A stretch of 64,000 nucleotides of DNA from contig NW_027475133.1 in the NCBI RefSeq assembly GCF_051020985.1, positions 1,612,001-1,676,000 of the forward strand, in the 5' to 3' direction. The position numbers and the translations under genes were made by a program. Below, piece after piece: positions 1-13,300 of this stretch. Each line of letters starts with the position of its first letter. Position 1 is the first letter of the stretch. Origin of the DNA: Nomia melanderi (lineage: Eukaryota > Arthropoda > Insecta > Hymenoptera > Halictidae). The notes beneath the pieces were generated by a model. It was not told the DNA's origin, did not search any database, and worked only from the letters and a program-made list of their open reading frames with translations.

Positions 1-600
1 AATATATATCTGGTGATATCTCGGGCGCTATTAGAGATGGCGCAATAAATCAAAGTGCATTGTCTGTAGGAAGCCCTGGCGCATGAATCTGTGCAGCGGG
101 AACGACCTCGGAACACCAGGGGCCGAGAAAACCACCGTCTCATAGGGCAGGACACTCAGGGTCAGTGAAAAATCCAATATATATGTGGTGATATCTCGGG
201 TGCTATTACAGAGAGCGCAATAAATCAAAGTGCATTGTCTGTAGGAGACGCTGGCGCATGAACCTGTTCAGCGGGAACGTTCTCGGACCACCAGGGGCCG
301 AGAAAACGACCGTCTCATGGGGCCGGACGCTCAGGGTCAGTGAAAAATCCAATATATATCTGGTGATATCTCGGGTGCTATTAGAGATAGCGCAATAAAC
401 CAAAGTGAATTATCTGCAGGAGGCCCTGGCGCATGAATCTGTGCAACGGGAGCGACCTCGGACCACCAGAGGCCGAGAAAACCACAGTCTCATGGGGCCG
501 GATACTCAGGGTCAGGGGAAAATCCAATATATATCTGGCTATATCTCGGGTGCTATTACAGATAGCGCAATAAATCATAGTGCATTGTCTGTAGGAGGCC
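1..600 (+). repeat. Partial duplicate of 6828-7427
   Basis: Monomers 1-3 match the monomers starting at 6828, at an offset of 6,827 bp (39 monomers plus 2 bases). Shared markers are GGAGACGCTGGCGCATGAAC, CTGTTCAGCGGGAACGTTC and the GGAACACCAGG variant. The match fades in the fourth monomer, which has CTGGCTATATC here. Several substitutions separate the copies (for example GATGGCGC here, GATAGCGC there), so this is an older event than the large duplication at 7.6-22.9 kb. Confidence 0.75.
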
Positions 601-1050
601 CTGGCGCATGAATCTGGCCAGCGGGAACGACCTCGGACCACCAGGGGCCGAGAAAACCGCAGTCTCATGGGGCCGGACACTCAGGGTCGGGGAAAAATCC
701 AATATATATCTGGTGATATCTCGGTTGCTATTAGAGATAACGCAATAAACCAAAGTGAATTGTCTGCAGGAGGCCCTGGCGCATGAATCTGTGCAGCGGG
801 AACGATCTCGGACCATCAGGGGCCGAGACATCCACCGTCTCATGGGGCCGGACACTCAGGGTCAGGGAAAAATCCAATATATATCTGGTGATATCTCGGG
901 TGCTATTACAGATAGCGCAATAAATCAAAGTGCATTGTCTGTAGGAGACCCTGGCGCATGAATCTGTACAGCGGGAACGACCTCGGACCACCAGGGGCCG
1001 AGAAAACCACAGTCTCATGGGGCCGGACAATCAGGGTCAGGGGAAAATCC

Positions 1051-1226
1051 AATATATATCTGGTGATATCTCGGGTGCTATTAGAGATAGCGCAATAAAC
1101 CAAAGTGAGTTATCTGCAGGAGGCCCTGGCGCCTGAAGCTGTGCAGCGGGAACGACGTCGGACCACCAGGGGCCGAGGAAAGCACCGTCTCGAGGGGGCC
1201 GGACACTCTGGGCCAGGGAAAAATCC
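1051..1226 (+). repeat. 176-bp divergent monomer (one-base insertion)
   Basis: This unit is one base longer than the norm: CTCGAGGGGGCC replaces CTCATGGGGCC near 1190-1200. It also carries a cluster of private changes: GCGCCTGAAGCTG instead of GCGCATGAATCTG, GAGGAAAGC instead of GAGAAAACC, and ACTCTGGGCCAGGG instead of ACTCAGGGTCAGGG. The same combination recurs at 5077-5252, so the two share an ancestor. They look like one divergent subtype. Confidence 0.9.
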
Positions 1227-1925
1227 AATATATATGTGGTGATATCTCGGGTGCTATTACAGATAACGCAATAAATCAAAGTGCATTGTCTGTAGGAGGC
1301 CCTGGCGCATGAACCTGTGCAGCGGGAACGACCTAGGACCACCAGGGGCCGAGAAAACTACAGTCTCATGGGGCCGGACACTCAGGGTCAGGGGAAAATC
1401 CAATATATATCTGGTGATATCTCGGGTGCTATTAGAGATAGCGCAATAAGCCAAGGTGAATTATCTGCAGGAGGCCCTGGCGCATGAATCTGTGCAACGG
1501 GAACGACCTCGGACCACCAGGGGCCGAGAAAACGACAGTCTCAAGGGGCCGGACACTCAGGGTCAGGGGAAAATCCGATATATATCGGGTGATATCTCTG
1601 GTGCTATTACAGATAGCGCAATAAATCAAAGTGCATTGTCTGTAGGAGGCCCTGGCGCATAAATGTGGCCAGCGGGAACGACCTCGGACCATCAGGGGCC
1701 GAGAAAACCACCGTCTCATGGGGCCGGACACTCAGGGTCAGGGGAAAATCCAATATTTATCTGGTGATATCTTGGGTGCTATTACAGATAGCGCAATAAA
1801 TCAAAGTGCATTGTCTGTAGGAGGCCCTGGCGCATGAATCTGTGCAGCGGGAACGACCTCGGACTACCAGGGGCCGAGAAAACCACCGTCCCGAGGGGCC
1901 GGACACTTAGGGTCAGTGAAAAATC
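1051..1925 (+). repeat. Segment duplicated at about 5077-5951
   Basis: About five monomers match at an offset of 4,026 bp. The string of variants is shared in order: the CCTGAAGCTG 176-bp unit, the GACCTAGGACC monomer, the AAGGTGAATT class A unit with CTCAAGGGG, then the CATAAATGTGGCC class B unit with GGACCATCAGG. The two copies differ at scattered positions (1077 kb-scale context aside, for example GCGATATATATCGGG near 1575 against ATATATATCTGG). Confidence 0.72.
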
Positions 1926-3326
1926 CAATATCTATCTGGTGATATCTCGGGTGCTATTACAGATAGCGCAATAAATCAAAGTGAATTATCTGCAGGAGGC
2001 CCTGGCGCATGAATCTGTGCAAGGGGAACGACCTCGGACCACCAGGGGCCGAGAAAACCACAGTCTCATGGGGCCGGACACACAGGGTCAGGGAAAAATT
2101 CAATATATATCTGGTGATATCTTGGGTGCTATTAGAGATAGCGCAATAAACCAAAGTGAATTATCTGCAGGAGGCCCTGGCGCATGAATCTGTGCAACGG
2201 GAACGACCTCGGACCACCAGGGGCCGAAAAAACCACAGTCTCATGGGGCCGGACACTCAGGGTCAGGGAAAAATCCAATATATATCTGGTGATATCTCGG
2301 GTGCTATTACAGATAGCGCAATAAATCAATGTGCATTGTCTGTAGGAGGCCCTGGCGCATGAATCTGTGCAGCGGGAACGACCTCGGACCACCAGGGGCC
2401 GAGAAAACCACAGTCTCATGGGGCCGGACACTCAGGGTCAGGGGAAAATCCAATATATATCTGGTGATATCTCGGGTGCTATTAAAGATAGCGCAATAAA
2501 CTAAAGTGAATTATCTGCAGGAGGCCCTGGCGCATGAATGTGTGCAGCGGGAACGACCTCGGACCACCAGGGGCCGAGAAAACCGCAGTCTGATGGGGCC
2601 GGACACTCAGGATCAGGGAAAAATCCAATATATATCTGGTGATATCTCGGGCGCTATTAGAGATAGCGCAATAAGCCAAAGGGAATTATCTGCAGGAGGC
2701 CCTGGCGCATGAATGTGTGCAGCGGGAACGACCTCGGACCACCAGGGGCCGAGAAAACCGCAGTCTCATGGGGCCGGACACTCAGGGTCAGGGGAAAATC
2801 CAATATATATCTGGTGATATCCCGGGTGCTATTACAGATAGAGCAATAAATCAAAGTGCATTGTCTGTAGGAGGCCCTGGCGCATGAATCTGTGCATCGG
2901 GAACGACCTAGGACCACCAGGGGCCGAGAAAACTACAGTCTCATGGTGCCGCACACTCAGGGTCAGGGGAAAATCCAATATATATCTGGTGATATCTCGG
3001 GTGCTATTAGAGATAGCGCAATAAACCAAGGTGAATTATCTGCAGGAGGCCCTGGCGCATGAATCTGTGCAACGGGAACGACCCCGGACCACCAGGGGCT
3101 GAGAAAACGACAGTCTCAAGGGGCCGGACACTCAGGGTCAGGGGAAAATCCAATATATATCTGGTTATATCACGGGTGCTATTACAGATAGCGCACTAAA
3201 TCAAAGTGCATTGTCTGTAGGAGGCCCTGGCGCATAAATGTGGCCAGCGGGAACGACCTCGGACCACCAGGGGCCGAGAAAACGACCGTCTCATGGGGCC
3301 GGACGCTCAGGGTCAGTGAAAAATCC

Positions 3327-3502
3327 AATATATATCTCGTGATATCTCGGGTGCTATTAGAGATAGCGCAATAAACCAAAGTGAATTATCTGCAGGAGGC
3401 CCTGGCGCATGAATCTGTGCAACGGGAACGACCTCGGACCACCAGGGGCCGAGAAAACCACAGTCTCATGGGGCCGGATACTCAGGGTCAGGGGAAAAAT
3501 CC
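3327..3502 (+). repeat. 176-bp monomer (extra A in the terminal A run)
   Basis: The monomer ends GTCAGGGGAAAAATCC where other units have either GGGGAAAA or GGGAAAAA. This adds one base and shifts the array phase by +1 downstream until the deletion at about 4242. The monomer start at 3327 and the next start at 3503 were read directly. Confidence 0.88.
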
Positions 3503-4202
3503 AATATAGATCTGGTGATATCTCGGGTGCTATTACAGATAGCGCAATAAATCATAGTGCATTGTCTGTAGGAGGCCCTGGCGCATGAATCTGGCCAGCG
3601 GGAACGACCTCGGACCACCAGCGGCCGAGAAAACCACCGTCTCATGGGGCCGGACACTCAGGGTCGGGGAAAAATCCAATATATATCTGGTGATATCTCG
3701 GGTGCTATTCGAGATAGGGCAATAAACCAAAGTGAATTGTCTGCAGGAGGCCCTGGCGCATGAATCTGTGCAACGGGAACGACCTCGGACCGCCAGGGGC
3801 CGAGAAAACGACAGTCTCAAGGGGCCGGACACTCAGGGTCAGGGGAAAATCCAATATATATCTGGTGATATCTCGGGTGCTATTACAGATAGCGCAATAA
3901 ATCAAATTGCATTGTCTGTAGGAGGCCCTGGCGCATTAATGTGGACAGCGGGAACGACCTCGGACCATCAGGGGCCGAGAAAATCACCGTCTCATGGGGC
4001 CGGACACTCAGGGTCAGGGGAAAATCCAATATTTATCTGGTGATATCTTGGGTGCTGTTACAGATAGCGCAATAAATCAAAGTGCATTGTCTGTAGGAGG
4101 CCCTGGCGCATGAATCTGTGCAGCGGGAACGACCTCGGACCACCAGGGGCCGAAAAAACCACAGTCTCATGGGGCCGGACACTCAGGGTCAGGGGAAAAT
4201 CC

Positions 4203-4376
4203 AATATAGATCTGGTGATATCTCGGTTGCTATTACAGATAGCGAATTAATCAAAGTGCATTACCTGTAGGAGGCCCTGGCGCATGTATCTGTGCAGCGG
4301 GAATGTCCTCGGACCTCCAGGGGCCGAGACAACGACCGTCTCATGGGGCCGGACACTCAGGGTCAGGGTAAAATCC
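4203..4376 (+). repeat. 174-bp monomer (deletion in the AATAAA region)
   Basis: AGCGAATTAATCAAAG near 4240-4255 replaces AGCGCAATAAATCAAAG. One base is lost and the AATAAA hexamer is destroyed. The unit also has CATGTATCTG and GGGAATGTCC, so it is a generally diverged monomer. The +1 phase gained at 3327-3502 is cancelled here. Confidence 0.88.
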
Positions 4377-5076
4377 AATATATATCTGGTGATATCTCGG
4401 GTGCTATTACAGATAGCGCCATAAATCAAAGTGCATTGTCTGTAGGAGGCCCTGGCGCATGAATCTGTGCAGCGGGAACGACCTCGGACGACCAGGGGCC
4501 GAGAAAACCACAGTCTCATGGGGCCGGACACTCAGGGTCAGGGGAAAATCCAATATATATCTGGTGATATCTCGGGTGCTATTAGAGATAGCGCAATAAA
4601 CCAAAGTGAATTATCTGCAGGAGGCCCTGGCGCATGAATCTGTGCAACGGGAACGACCTCGGACCACCAGGGGCCGAGAAAACCACAGTCTCATGGGGCC
4701 GGACACTCAGGGTCAGTGAAAAATCCAATATAGATCTGGTGATATCTCGGGTGCTATTACAGATAGCGCAATAAATCATAGTGCATTGTCTGTAGGAGGC
4801 CCTGGCGCATGAATCTGGCCAGCGGGAACGACCTCGGACCACCAGCGGCCGAGAAAACCACCGTCTCATGGGGCCGGACACTCAGGGTCGGGGAAAAATC
4901 CAATATATATCTGGTGATATCTCGGGTGCTATTAGAGATAGAGCAATAAACCAAAGTGAATTGTCTGCAGGAGGCCCTGGCGCATGAATCTGTGCAGCGG
5001 GAACGATCTCGGACCATCAGGGGCCGAGACATCCACCGTCTCATGGGGCCGGACACTCAGGGTCGGGGAAAAATCC

Positions 5077-5252
5077 AATATATATCTGGTGATATCTCGG
5101 GTGCTATTAGAGATAGAGCAATAAACCAAAGTGAATTGTCTGCAGGAGGCCCTGGCGCCTGAAGCTGTGCAGCGGGAACGACCTCGGACCACCAGGGGCC
5201 GAGGAAAGCACCGTCTCGAGGGGGCCGGACACTCTGGGCCAGGGAAAAATCC
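5077..5252 (+). repeat. 176-bp divergent monomer, second copy
   Basis: It carries the same one-base insertion (CTCGAGGGGGCC) and the same CCTGAAGCTG, GAGGAAAGC and CTCTGGGCC changes as 1051-1226. It lies 4,026 bp further along, which is 23 monomers plus one base. The shared insertion shows that the segments around 1.05-1.9 kb and 5.08-5.95 kb are copies of one another. Confidence 0.9.
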
Positions 5253-5427
5253 AATATATATGTGGTGATATCTCGGGTGCTATTACAGATAACGCATTAA
5301 ATCAAAGTGCATTGTCTGTAGGAGGCCCTGGCGCATGAATCTGTGCAGCGGGAACGACCTAGGACCACCAGGGGCCGAGAAAACTACAGTCTCATGGGGC
5401 CGGACACTCAGGGTCAGGGGAAAATCC

Positions 5428-6127
5428 AATATATATCTGGTGATATCTCGGGTGCTATTAGAGATAGCGCAATAAACCAAGGTGAATTATCTGCAGGAGG
5501 CCCTGGCGCATGAATCTGTGCAACGGGAACGACCTCGGACCACCAGGGGCCGAGAAAACGACAGTCTCAAGGGGCCGGACACTCAGGGTCAGGGGAAAAT
5601 CCAATATATATCTGGTGATATCTCTGGTGCTATTACAGATAGCGCAATAAATCAAAGTGCATTGTCTGTAGGAGGCCCTGGCGCATAAATGTGGCCAGCG
5701 GGAACGACCTCGGACCATCAGGGGCCGAGAAAACCACCGTCTCATGGGGCCGGACACTCAGGGTCAGGGGAAAATCCAATATTTATCTGGTGATATCTTG
5801 GGTGCTATTACAGATAGCGCAATAAATCAAAGTGCATTGTCTGTAGGAGGCCCTGGCGCATGAATTTGTGCAGCGGGAACGACCTCGGACCACCAGGGGC
5901 CGAGAAAACGACAGTCTCAAGGGGCCGGACACTCAGGGTCAGGGGAAAATCCAATATATATCTGGTGATATCTCTGGTGCTATTACAGATAGCGCAATAA
6001 ATCAAAGTGCATTGTCTGTAGGAGGCCCTGGCGCATAAATGTGGCCAGCGGGAACGACCTCGGACCATCAGGGGCCGAGAAAACCACCGTCTCATGGGGC
6101 CGGACACTCAGGGTCAGGGGAAAATCC
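5428..6127 (+). repeat. 350-bp dimer tandem duplication
   Basis: The pair formed by a CTCAAGGGGCC class monomer followed by a CATAAATGTGGCC monomer occurs twice, 350 bp apart. The markers sit near 5570 and 5920 (CTCAAGGGG) and near 5686 and 6036 (CATAAATGTGGCC). This is the smallest higher-order unit in the left part of the window. Confidence 0.75.
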
Positions 6128-9100
6128 AATATTTATCTGGTGATATCTCGGGTGCTATTACAGATAGCGCAATAAATCAAAGTGCATTGTCTGTAGGAGG
6201 CCCTGGCGCATGAATCTGTGCAGCGGGAACGACCTCGGAACACCAGGGGCCGAGAAAACGACCGTCTCATGGGGCCGGACGCTCAGGGTCAGTGAAAAAT
6301 CCAATATATATCTGGTGATATCTCGGGTGCTATTAGAGATAGCGCAATAAACCAAAGTGAATTATCTGCAGGAGGCCCTGGCGCATGAATCTGTGTAACG
6401 GGAACGACCTCGGACCACCAGGGGCCGAGAAAACCACAGTCTCATGGGGCCGGATAATCAGGGTCAGGGGAAAATCCAATATAGATCAGGTGATATCTCG
6501 GGTGCTATTACAGATAGCGCAATAAATCATAGTGCATTGTCTGTAGGAGGCCCTGGCGCATGAATCTGGCCAGTGGGAACGACCTCGGACAACCAGCGGC
6601 CGAGAAAACCACCGTCTCATGGGGCCGGACACTCAGGGTCGGGGAAAAATCCAATATATATCTGGTGATATCTCGGGTGCTATTAGAGATAGCGCAATAA
6701 ACCAAAGTGAATTGTCTGCAGGAGGCCCTGGCGCATGAATCTGTGCAGCGGGAACGACCTCGGACCACCAGGGGCCGAGAAACCCGCAGTCTCATGGGGC
6801 CGGACACTCAGGGTCAGGGAAAAATCCAATATATATCTGGTGATATCTCGGGCGCTATTAGAGATAGCGCAATAAATCAAAGTGCATTGTCTGTAGGAGG
6901 CCCTGGCGCATGAATCTGTGCAGCGGGAACGACCTCGGAACACCAGGGGCCGAGAAAACCATCGTCTCATGGGGCAGGACACTCAGGGTAAGTGAAAAAT
7001 CCAATATATATCTGGTGATATCTCGGGTGCTATTACAGATAGCGCAATAAATCAAAGTGCATTGTCTGTAGGAGACGCTGGCGCATGAACCTGTTCAGCG
7101 GGAACGTTCTCGGACCACCAGGGGCCGAGAAAACGACCGTCTCATGGGGCCGGACGCTCAGGGTCAGTGAAAAATCCAATATATATCTGGTGATATCTCG
7201 GGTGCTATTAGAGATAGCGCAATAAACCAAAGTGAATTATCTGCAGGAGGCCCTGGCGCATGAATCTGTGCAACGGGAACGACCTCGGACCACCAGGGGC
7301 CGAGAAAACCACAGTCTCATGGGGCCGGATACGCAGGGTCAGGGGAAAATCCAATATAGATCTGGTGATATCTCGGCTGCTATTACAGATAGCGCAATAA
7401 ATCATAGTGCATTGTCTGTAGGAGGCCCTGGCGCATGAATCTGGCCAGCGGGAACGACCTCGGACCACCAGCGGCCGAGAAAACCACCGTCTCATGGGGC
7501 CGGACACTCAGGGTCGGGGAAAAATCCAATATATATCTGGTGATATCTCGGGTGCTATTAGAGATAGCGCAATAAACCAAAGTGAATTGTCTGCAGGAGG
7601 CCCTGGCGCATGAATCTGTGCAGCGGGAACGACCTCGGACCACCAGGGGCCGAGAAAACCGCAGTCTCATGGGGCCGGACACTCAGGGTCAGGGAAAAAT
7701 CCAATATATATCTGGTGATATCTCAGGCGCTATTAGAGATAGCGCAATAAATCAAAGTGCATTGTCTGTAGGAGGCCCTGGCGCATGAATCTGTGCAGCG
7801 GGAACGACCTCGGAACACCAGGGGCCGAGAAAACCACCGTCACATTGGGCAGGACACTCAGGGTCAGTGAAAAATCCAATATATATCTGTTGATATCTCG
7901 GGCGCTATTAGAGATAGCGCAATAAATCAAAGTGAATTATCTGCAGGAGGCCCTGGCGCATGAATCTGTGCAGCGGGATCGACCTCGGACCACCAGGGGC
8001 CGAGAAAACCACCGTCTCATGGGGCCGGACACTCAGGGTCAGGAAAAAATCCAATATATATCTGGTGATATCTCGGGTGCTATTACAGATAGCGCAATAA
8101 ATCAAATTGCATTGTCTGTAGGAGGCCCTGGCGCATAAATGTGGACAGCGGGAACGACCTCGGACCATCAGGGGCCGAGAAAACCACCGTCTCATGGGGC
8201 CGGACACTCAGGGTCAGGGGAAAATCCAATATTTATCTGGTGATATCTTGGGTGCTATTACAGATAGCGCAATAAATCAAAGTGCATTGTCTGTAGGAGG
8301 CCCTGGCGCATGAATCTGTGCAGCGGGAACGACCTCGGACCACCAGGGGCCGAGAAAACCACAGTCTCATGGGGCCGGACACTCAGGGTCAGGGAAAAAT
8401 TCAATATATATCTGGTGATATCTTGGGTGCTATTAGAGATAGCGCAATAAACCAAAGTGAGTTATCTGCAGGAGGCCCTGGCGCATGAATCTGTGCAACG
8501 GGAACGACCTCGGACCACCAGGGGCCGAAAAAACCACAGTCTCATGGGGCCGGACACTCAGGGTCAGGGAAAAATCCAATATATATCTGGTGATATCTCG
8601 GGTGCTATTACAGATAGCGCAATAAATCAAAGTGCATTGTCTGTAGGAGGCCCTGGCGCATGAACCTGTTCAGCGGGAACGTTCTCGGACCACCAGGGGC
8701 CGAGAAAACGACCGTCTCATGGGGCCGGACGCTCAGGGTCAGTGAAAAATCCAATAGATATCTGGTGATATCTCGGGTGCTATTAGAGATAGCGCAATAA
8801 CCCAAAGTGAATTATCTGCAGGAGGCCCTGGCGCATGAATCTGTGCAACGGGAACGACCTCGGACCACCAGGGGCCGAGAAAACCACAGTCTCATGGGGC
8901 CGGATACTCAGGGTCAGGGGAAAATCCAATATAGATCTGGTGATATCTCGGGTGCTATTACAGATAGCGCAATAAATCATAGTGCATTGTCTGTAGGAGG
9001 CCCTGGCGCATGAATCTGGCCAGCGGGAACGACCTCGGACCACCAGCGGCCGAGAAAACCACCGTCTCATGGGGCCGGACACTCAGGGTCGGGGAAAAAT

Positions 9101-10109
9101 CAAATATATATCTGGTGATATCTCGGGTGCTATTAGAGATAGCGCAATAAACCAAAGTGAATTGTCTGCAGGAGGCCCTGGCGCATGAATCTGTGCAGCG
9201 GGAACAACCTCGGACCACCAGGGGCCGAGAAAACCACAGTCTCATGGGGCCGGACGCTCAGGGTCAGTGAAAAATCCAATATATATCTGGTGATATCTCG
9301 GGTGCTATTAGAGATAGCGCAATAAACCAAAGTGAATTATCTGCTGGAGGCCCTGGCGCATGAATCTGTGCAACGGGAACGACCTCGGACCACCAGGGGC
9401 CGAGAAAACCACAGTCTCATGGGGCCGGATACTCAGGGTCAGGGGAAAATCCAATATATATCTGGTGATATCTCGGGTGCTATTACAGATAGCGCAATAA
9501 ATCAAAGTGCATTGCCTGTAGGAGGCCCTGGCGCATGAATCTGTGCAGCGGGAACAACCTCGGACCACCAGGGGCCGAGAAAACCACAGTCTCATGGGGC
9601 CGGACACTCAGGGTCAGGGCAAAATCCAATATATATGTGGTGATATCTCGGGTGCTATTACAGATAGCGCAATAAATCAAAGTGCATTGTCTGTAGGAGG
9701 CCCTGGCGCATGAATCTGTGCAGCGGGAACGACCTCAGACCACCAGGGGCCGAGGAAACCACAGTCTCATGGGGCCGGACACTCAGGGTCAGGGCAAAAT
9801 CCAATATATATCTGGTGATATCTCGGGTGCTATTAGAGATAGCGCAATAAATCAAATTGCATTGTCTGTAGGAGGCCCTGGCGCATAAATGTGGACAGCG
9901 GGAACGACCTCGGACCATCAGGGGCCGAGAAAACCACCGTCTCATGGGGCCGGACACTCAGGGTCAGGGGAAAATCCAATATTTATCTGGTGATATCTTG
10001 GGTGCTATTACAGATAGCGCAATAAATCAAAGTGCATTGTCTGTAGGAGGCCCTGGCGCATGAATCTGTGCAGCGGGAACGACCTCGGACCACCAGGGGC
10101 CGAGAAAAC

Positions 10110-11375
10110 CACAGTCTCATGGGGCCGGACACTCAGGGTCAGGCAAAAATCCAATATATATCTGGTGATATCTCGGGTGCTATTACAGATAGCGCAATAA
10201 ATCAAAGTGCATTGTCTGTAGGAGGCCCTGGCGCATGAATCTGTGCAGCGGGAACGACCTCGGACCACCAGGGGCCGTGAAAACCACAGTCTCATGGGGC
10301 CGGACACTCAGGGTCAGGGGAAAATCCAATATATATCTGGTGATATCTCGGGTGCTATTAAAGATAGCGCAATAAACTAAAGTGAATTATCTGCAGGAGG
10401 CCCTGGCGCATGAATGTGTGCAGCGGGAACGACCTCGGACCACCAGGGGCCGAGAAAAGCGCAGTCTCATGGGGCCGGACACTCAGGGTCAGGGAAAAAT
10501 CCAATATATATCTGGTGATATCTCGGGCGCTATTAGAGATAGCGCAATAAGCCAAAGGGAATTATCTGCAGGAGGCCCTGGCGCATGCATCTGTGCAGCG
10601 GGAACGACCTAGTACCACCAGGGACCGAGAAAACCACCGTCTCATGGGGCCGGACACTCAGGGTCAGGGAAAAATCCAATATATATCTGGTGATATCTCT
10701 TGTGCTATTAGAGATAGCGCAATAAACGAAAGTGAATTATCTGCAGGAGGCCCTGGCGCATGAATCTGTGCAGCGGGAACGACCGCGGACCACCAGGGGC
10801 CGAGAAAACCACCGTCTCATGGGGCCGGACACTCTGGGTCAGCAAAAAATCCAATATATATGTGGTGATATCTCGGGTGCTATTACAGATAGCGCAATAA
10901 ATCAAAGTGCATTGTCTGTAGGAGGCCCTGGCGCATGAATCTGTGCAGCGGGAACGACCTCAGACCACCAGGGGCCGAGGAAACCACAGTCTCATGGGGC
11001 CGGACACTCAGGGTCAGGGCAAAATCCAATATATATCTGGAGATATCTCGGGTGCTATTAGAGATAGCGCAATAAATCAAATTGCATTGTCTGTAGGAGG
11101 CCCTGGCGCATAAATGTGGACAGCGGGAACGACCTCGGACCATCAGGGGCCGAGAAAACCACCGTCTCATGGGGCCGGACACTCAGGGTCAGGGGAAAAT
11201 CCAATATTTATCTGGTGATATCTTGGGTGCTATTACAGATAGCGCAATAAATCAAAGTGCATTGTCTGTAGGAGGCCCTGGCGCATGAATCTGTGCAGCG
11301 GGAACGACCGCGGACCACCAGGGGCCGAGAAAACCACAGTCTCATGGGGCCGGACACTCAGGGTCAGGGAAAAAT
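10110..11375 (+). repeat. Internal repeat of the large unit (11-monomer offset), first half
   Basis: About 1.27 kb that recurs 1,925 bp downstream at 12035-13300. Shared markers in order are TCAGGCAAAAATCC, CCGTGAAAACC, AAAGATAGCGC with AACTAAAG, GAAAAGCGCAG, GACCTAGTACCACC, CTCTTGTGC and GGGTCAGCAAAAAATCC. The same pair is present in the second large copy at about 18160-19425 and 20085-21350. The internal duplication therefore predates the large one. Confidence 0.82.
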
Positions 11376-12034
11376 TCAATATATATCTGGTGATATCTTG
11401 GGTGCTATTAGAGATAGCGCAATAAACCAAAGTGAGTTATCTGCAGGAGGCCCTGGCGCATGAATCTGTGCATCGGGAACGACCACGGACCACCAGGGGC
11501 CGAAAAAACCACAGTCTCATGGGGCCGGACACTCAGGGTCAGGGAAAAATCCAATATATATCTGGTGATATCTCGGGTGCTATTACAGATAGCGCAATAA
11601 ATCAAAGTGCATTGTCTGTAGGAGGCCCTGGCGCATGAATCTGTGCAGCGGGAACGACCTCGGACCACCAGGGGCCGAGAAAACCACAGTCTCATGGGGC
11701 CGGACACTCAGGGTCAGGGAAAAATTCAATATATATCTGGTGATATCTTGGGTGCTATTAGAGATAGCGCAATAAACCAAAGTGAGTTATCTGCAGGAGG
11801 CCCTGGCGCATGAATCTGTGCAACGGGAACGACCTCGGACCACCAGGGGCCGAAAAAACCACAGTCTCATGGGGCCGGACACTCAGGGTCAGTGAAAAAT
11901 CCAATATATATCTGGTGATATCTCGGGTGCTATTAGAGATAGCGCAATAAACCAAAGTGAGTTATCTGCAGGAGGCCCTGGCGCATGAATCTGTGCAACG
12001 GGAACGACCTCGGACCACCAGGGGCCGAAAAAAC

Positions 12035-13300
12035 CACAGTCTCATGGGGCCGGACACTCAGGGTCAGGCAAAAATCCAATATATATCTGGTGATATCTCG
12101 GGTGCTATTACAGATAGCGCAATAAATCAAAGTGCATTGTCTGTAGGAGGCCCTGGCGCATGAATCTGTGCAGCGGGAACGACCTCGGACCACCAGGGGC
12201 CGTGAAAACCACAGTCTCATGGGGCCGGACACTCAGGGTCAGGGGAAAATCCAATATATATCTGGTGATATCTCGGGTGCTATTAAAGATAGCGCAATAA
12301 ACTAAAGTGAATTATCTGCAGGAGGCCCTGGCGCATGAATGTGTGCAGCGGGAACGACCTCGAACCACCAGGGGCCGAGAAAAGCGCAGTCTCATGGGGC
12401 CGGACACTCAGGGTCAGGGAAAAATCCAATATATATCTGGTGATATCTCGGGCGCTATTAGAGATAGCGCAATAAGCCAAAGGGAATTATCTGCAGGAGG
12501 CCCTGGCGCATGCATCTGTGCAGCGGGAACGACCTAGTACCACCAGGGACCGAGAAAACCACCGTCTCATGGGGCCGGACACTCAGGGTCAGGGAAAAAT
12601 CCAATATATATCTGGTGATATCTCTTGTGCTATTAGAGATAGCGCAATAAACGAAAGTGAATTATCTGCAGGAGGCCCTGGCGCATGAATCTGTGCAGCG
12701 GGAACGACCGCGGACCACCAGGGGCCGAGAAAACCACCGTCTCATGGGGCCGGACACTCTGGGTCAGCAAAAAATCCAATATATATGTGGTGATATCTCG
12801 GGTGCTATTACAGATAGCGCAATAAATCAAAGTGCATTGTCTGTAGGAGGCCCTGGCGCATGAATCTGTGCAGCGGGAACGACCTCAGACCACCAGGGGC
12901 CGAGGAAACCACAGTCTCATGGGGCCGGACACTCAGGGTCAGGGCAAAATCCAATATATATCAGGTGATATCTCGGGTGCTATTAGAGATAGCGCAATAA
13001 ATCAAATTGCATTGTCTGTAGGAGGCCCTGGCGCATAAATGTGGACAGCGGGAACGACCTCGGACCATCAGGGGCCGAGAAAACCACCGTCTCATGGGGC
13101 CGGACACTCAGGGTCAGGGGAAAATCCAATATTTATCTGGTGATATCTTGGGTGCTATTACAGATAGCGCAATAAATCAAAGTGCATTGTCTGTAGGAGG
13201 CCCTGGCGCATGAATCTGTGCAGCGGGAACGACCGCGGACCACCAGGGGCCGAGAAAACCACAGTCTCATGGGGCCGGACACTCAGGGTCAGGGAAAAAT
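12035..13300 (+). repeat. Internal repeat of the large unit, second half
   Basis: It matches 10110-11375 with a few private changes: CCTCGAACCACC near 12360 (CCTCGGACC in the first half) and ATATATCAGGTGATATC near 12955 (ATATATCTGGAGATATC in the first half). Both differences are preserved in the second large copy (near 20410 and 21005 against 19088). This gives a clear order of events: first the 1,925-bp step, then the large duplication. Confidence 0.82.

Noticed and set aside
381..680. Recurring 65-100 codon open reading frames on both strands, for example a - strand 99-codon frame here and a + strand 68-codon frame at 405-611, seen hundreds of times.
   Set aside because: They repeat every 175 bp with the satellite, rotate frame because 175 is not a multiple of 3, overlap each other on both strands, and have no upstream signals or recognisable domain. 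Stop codons end each one in the next monomers. They are by-products of the repeat.
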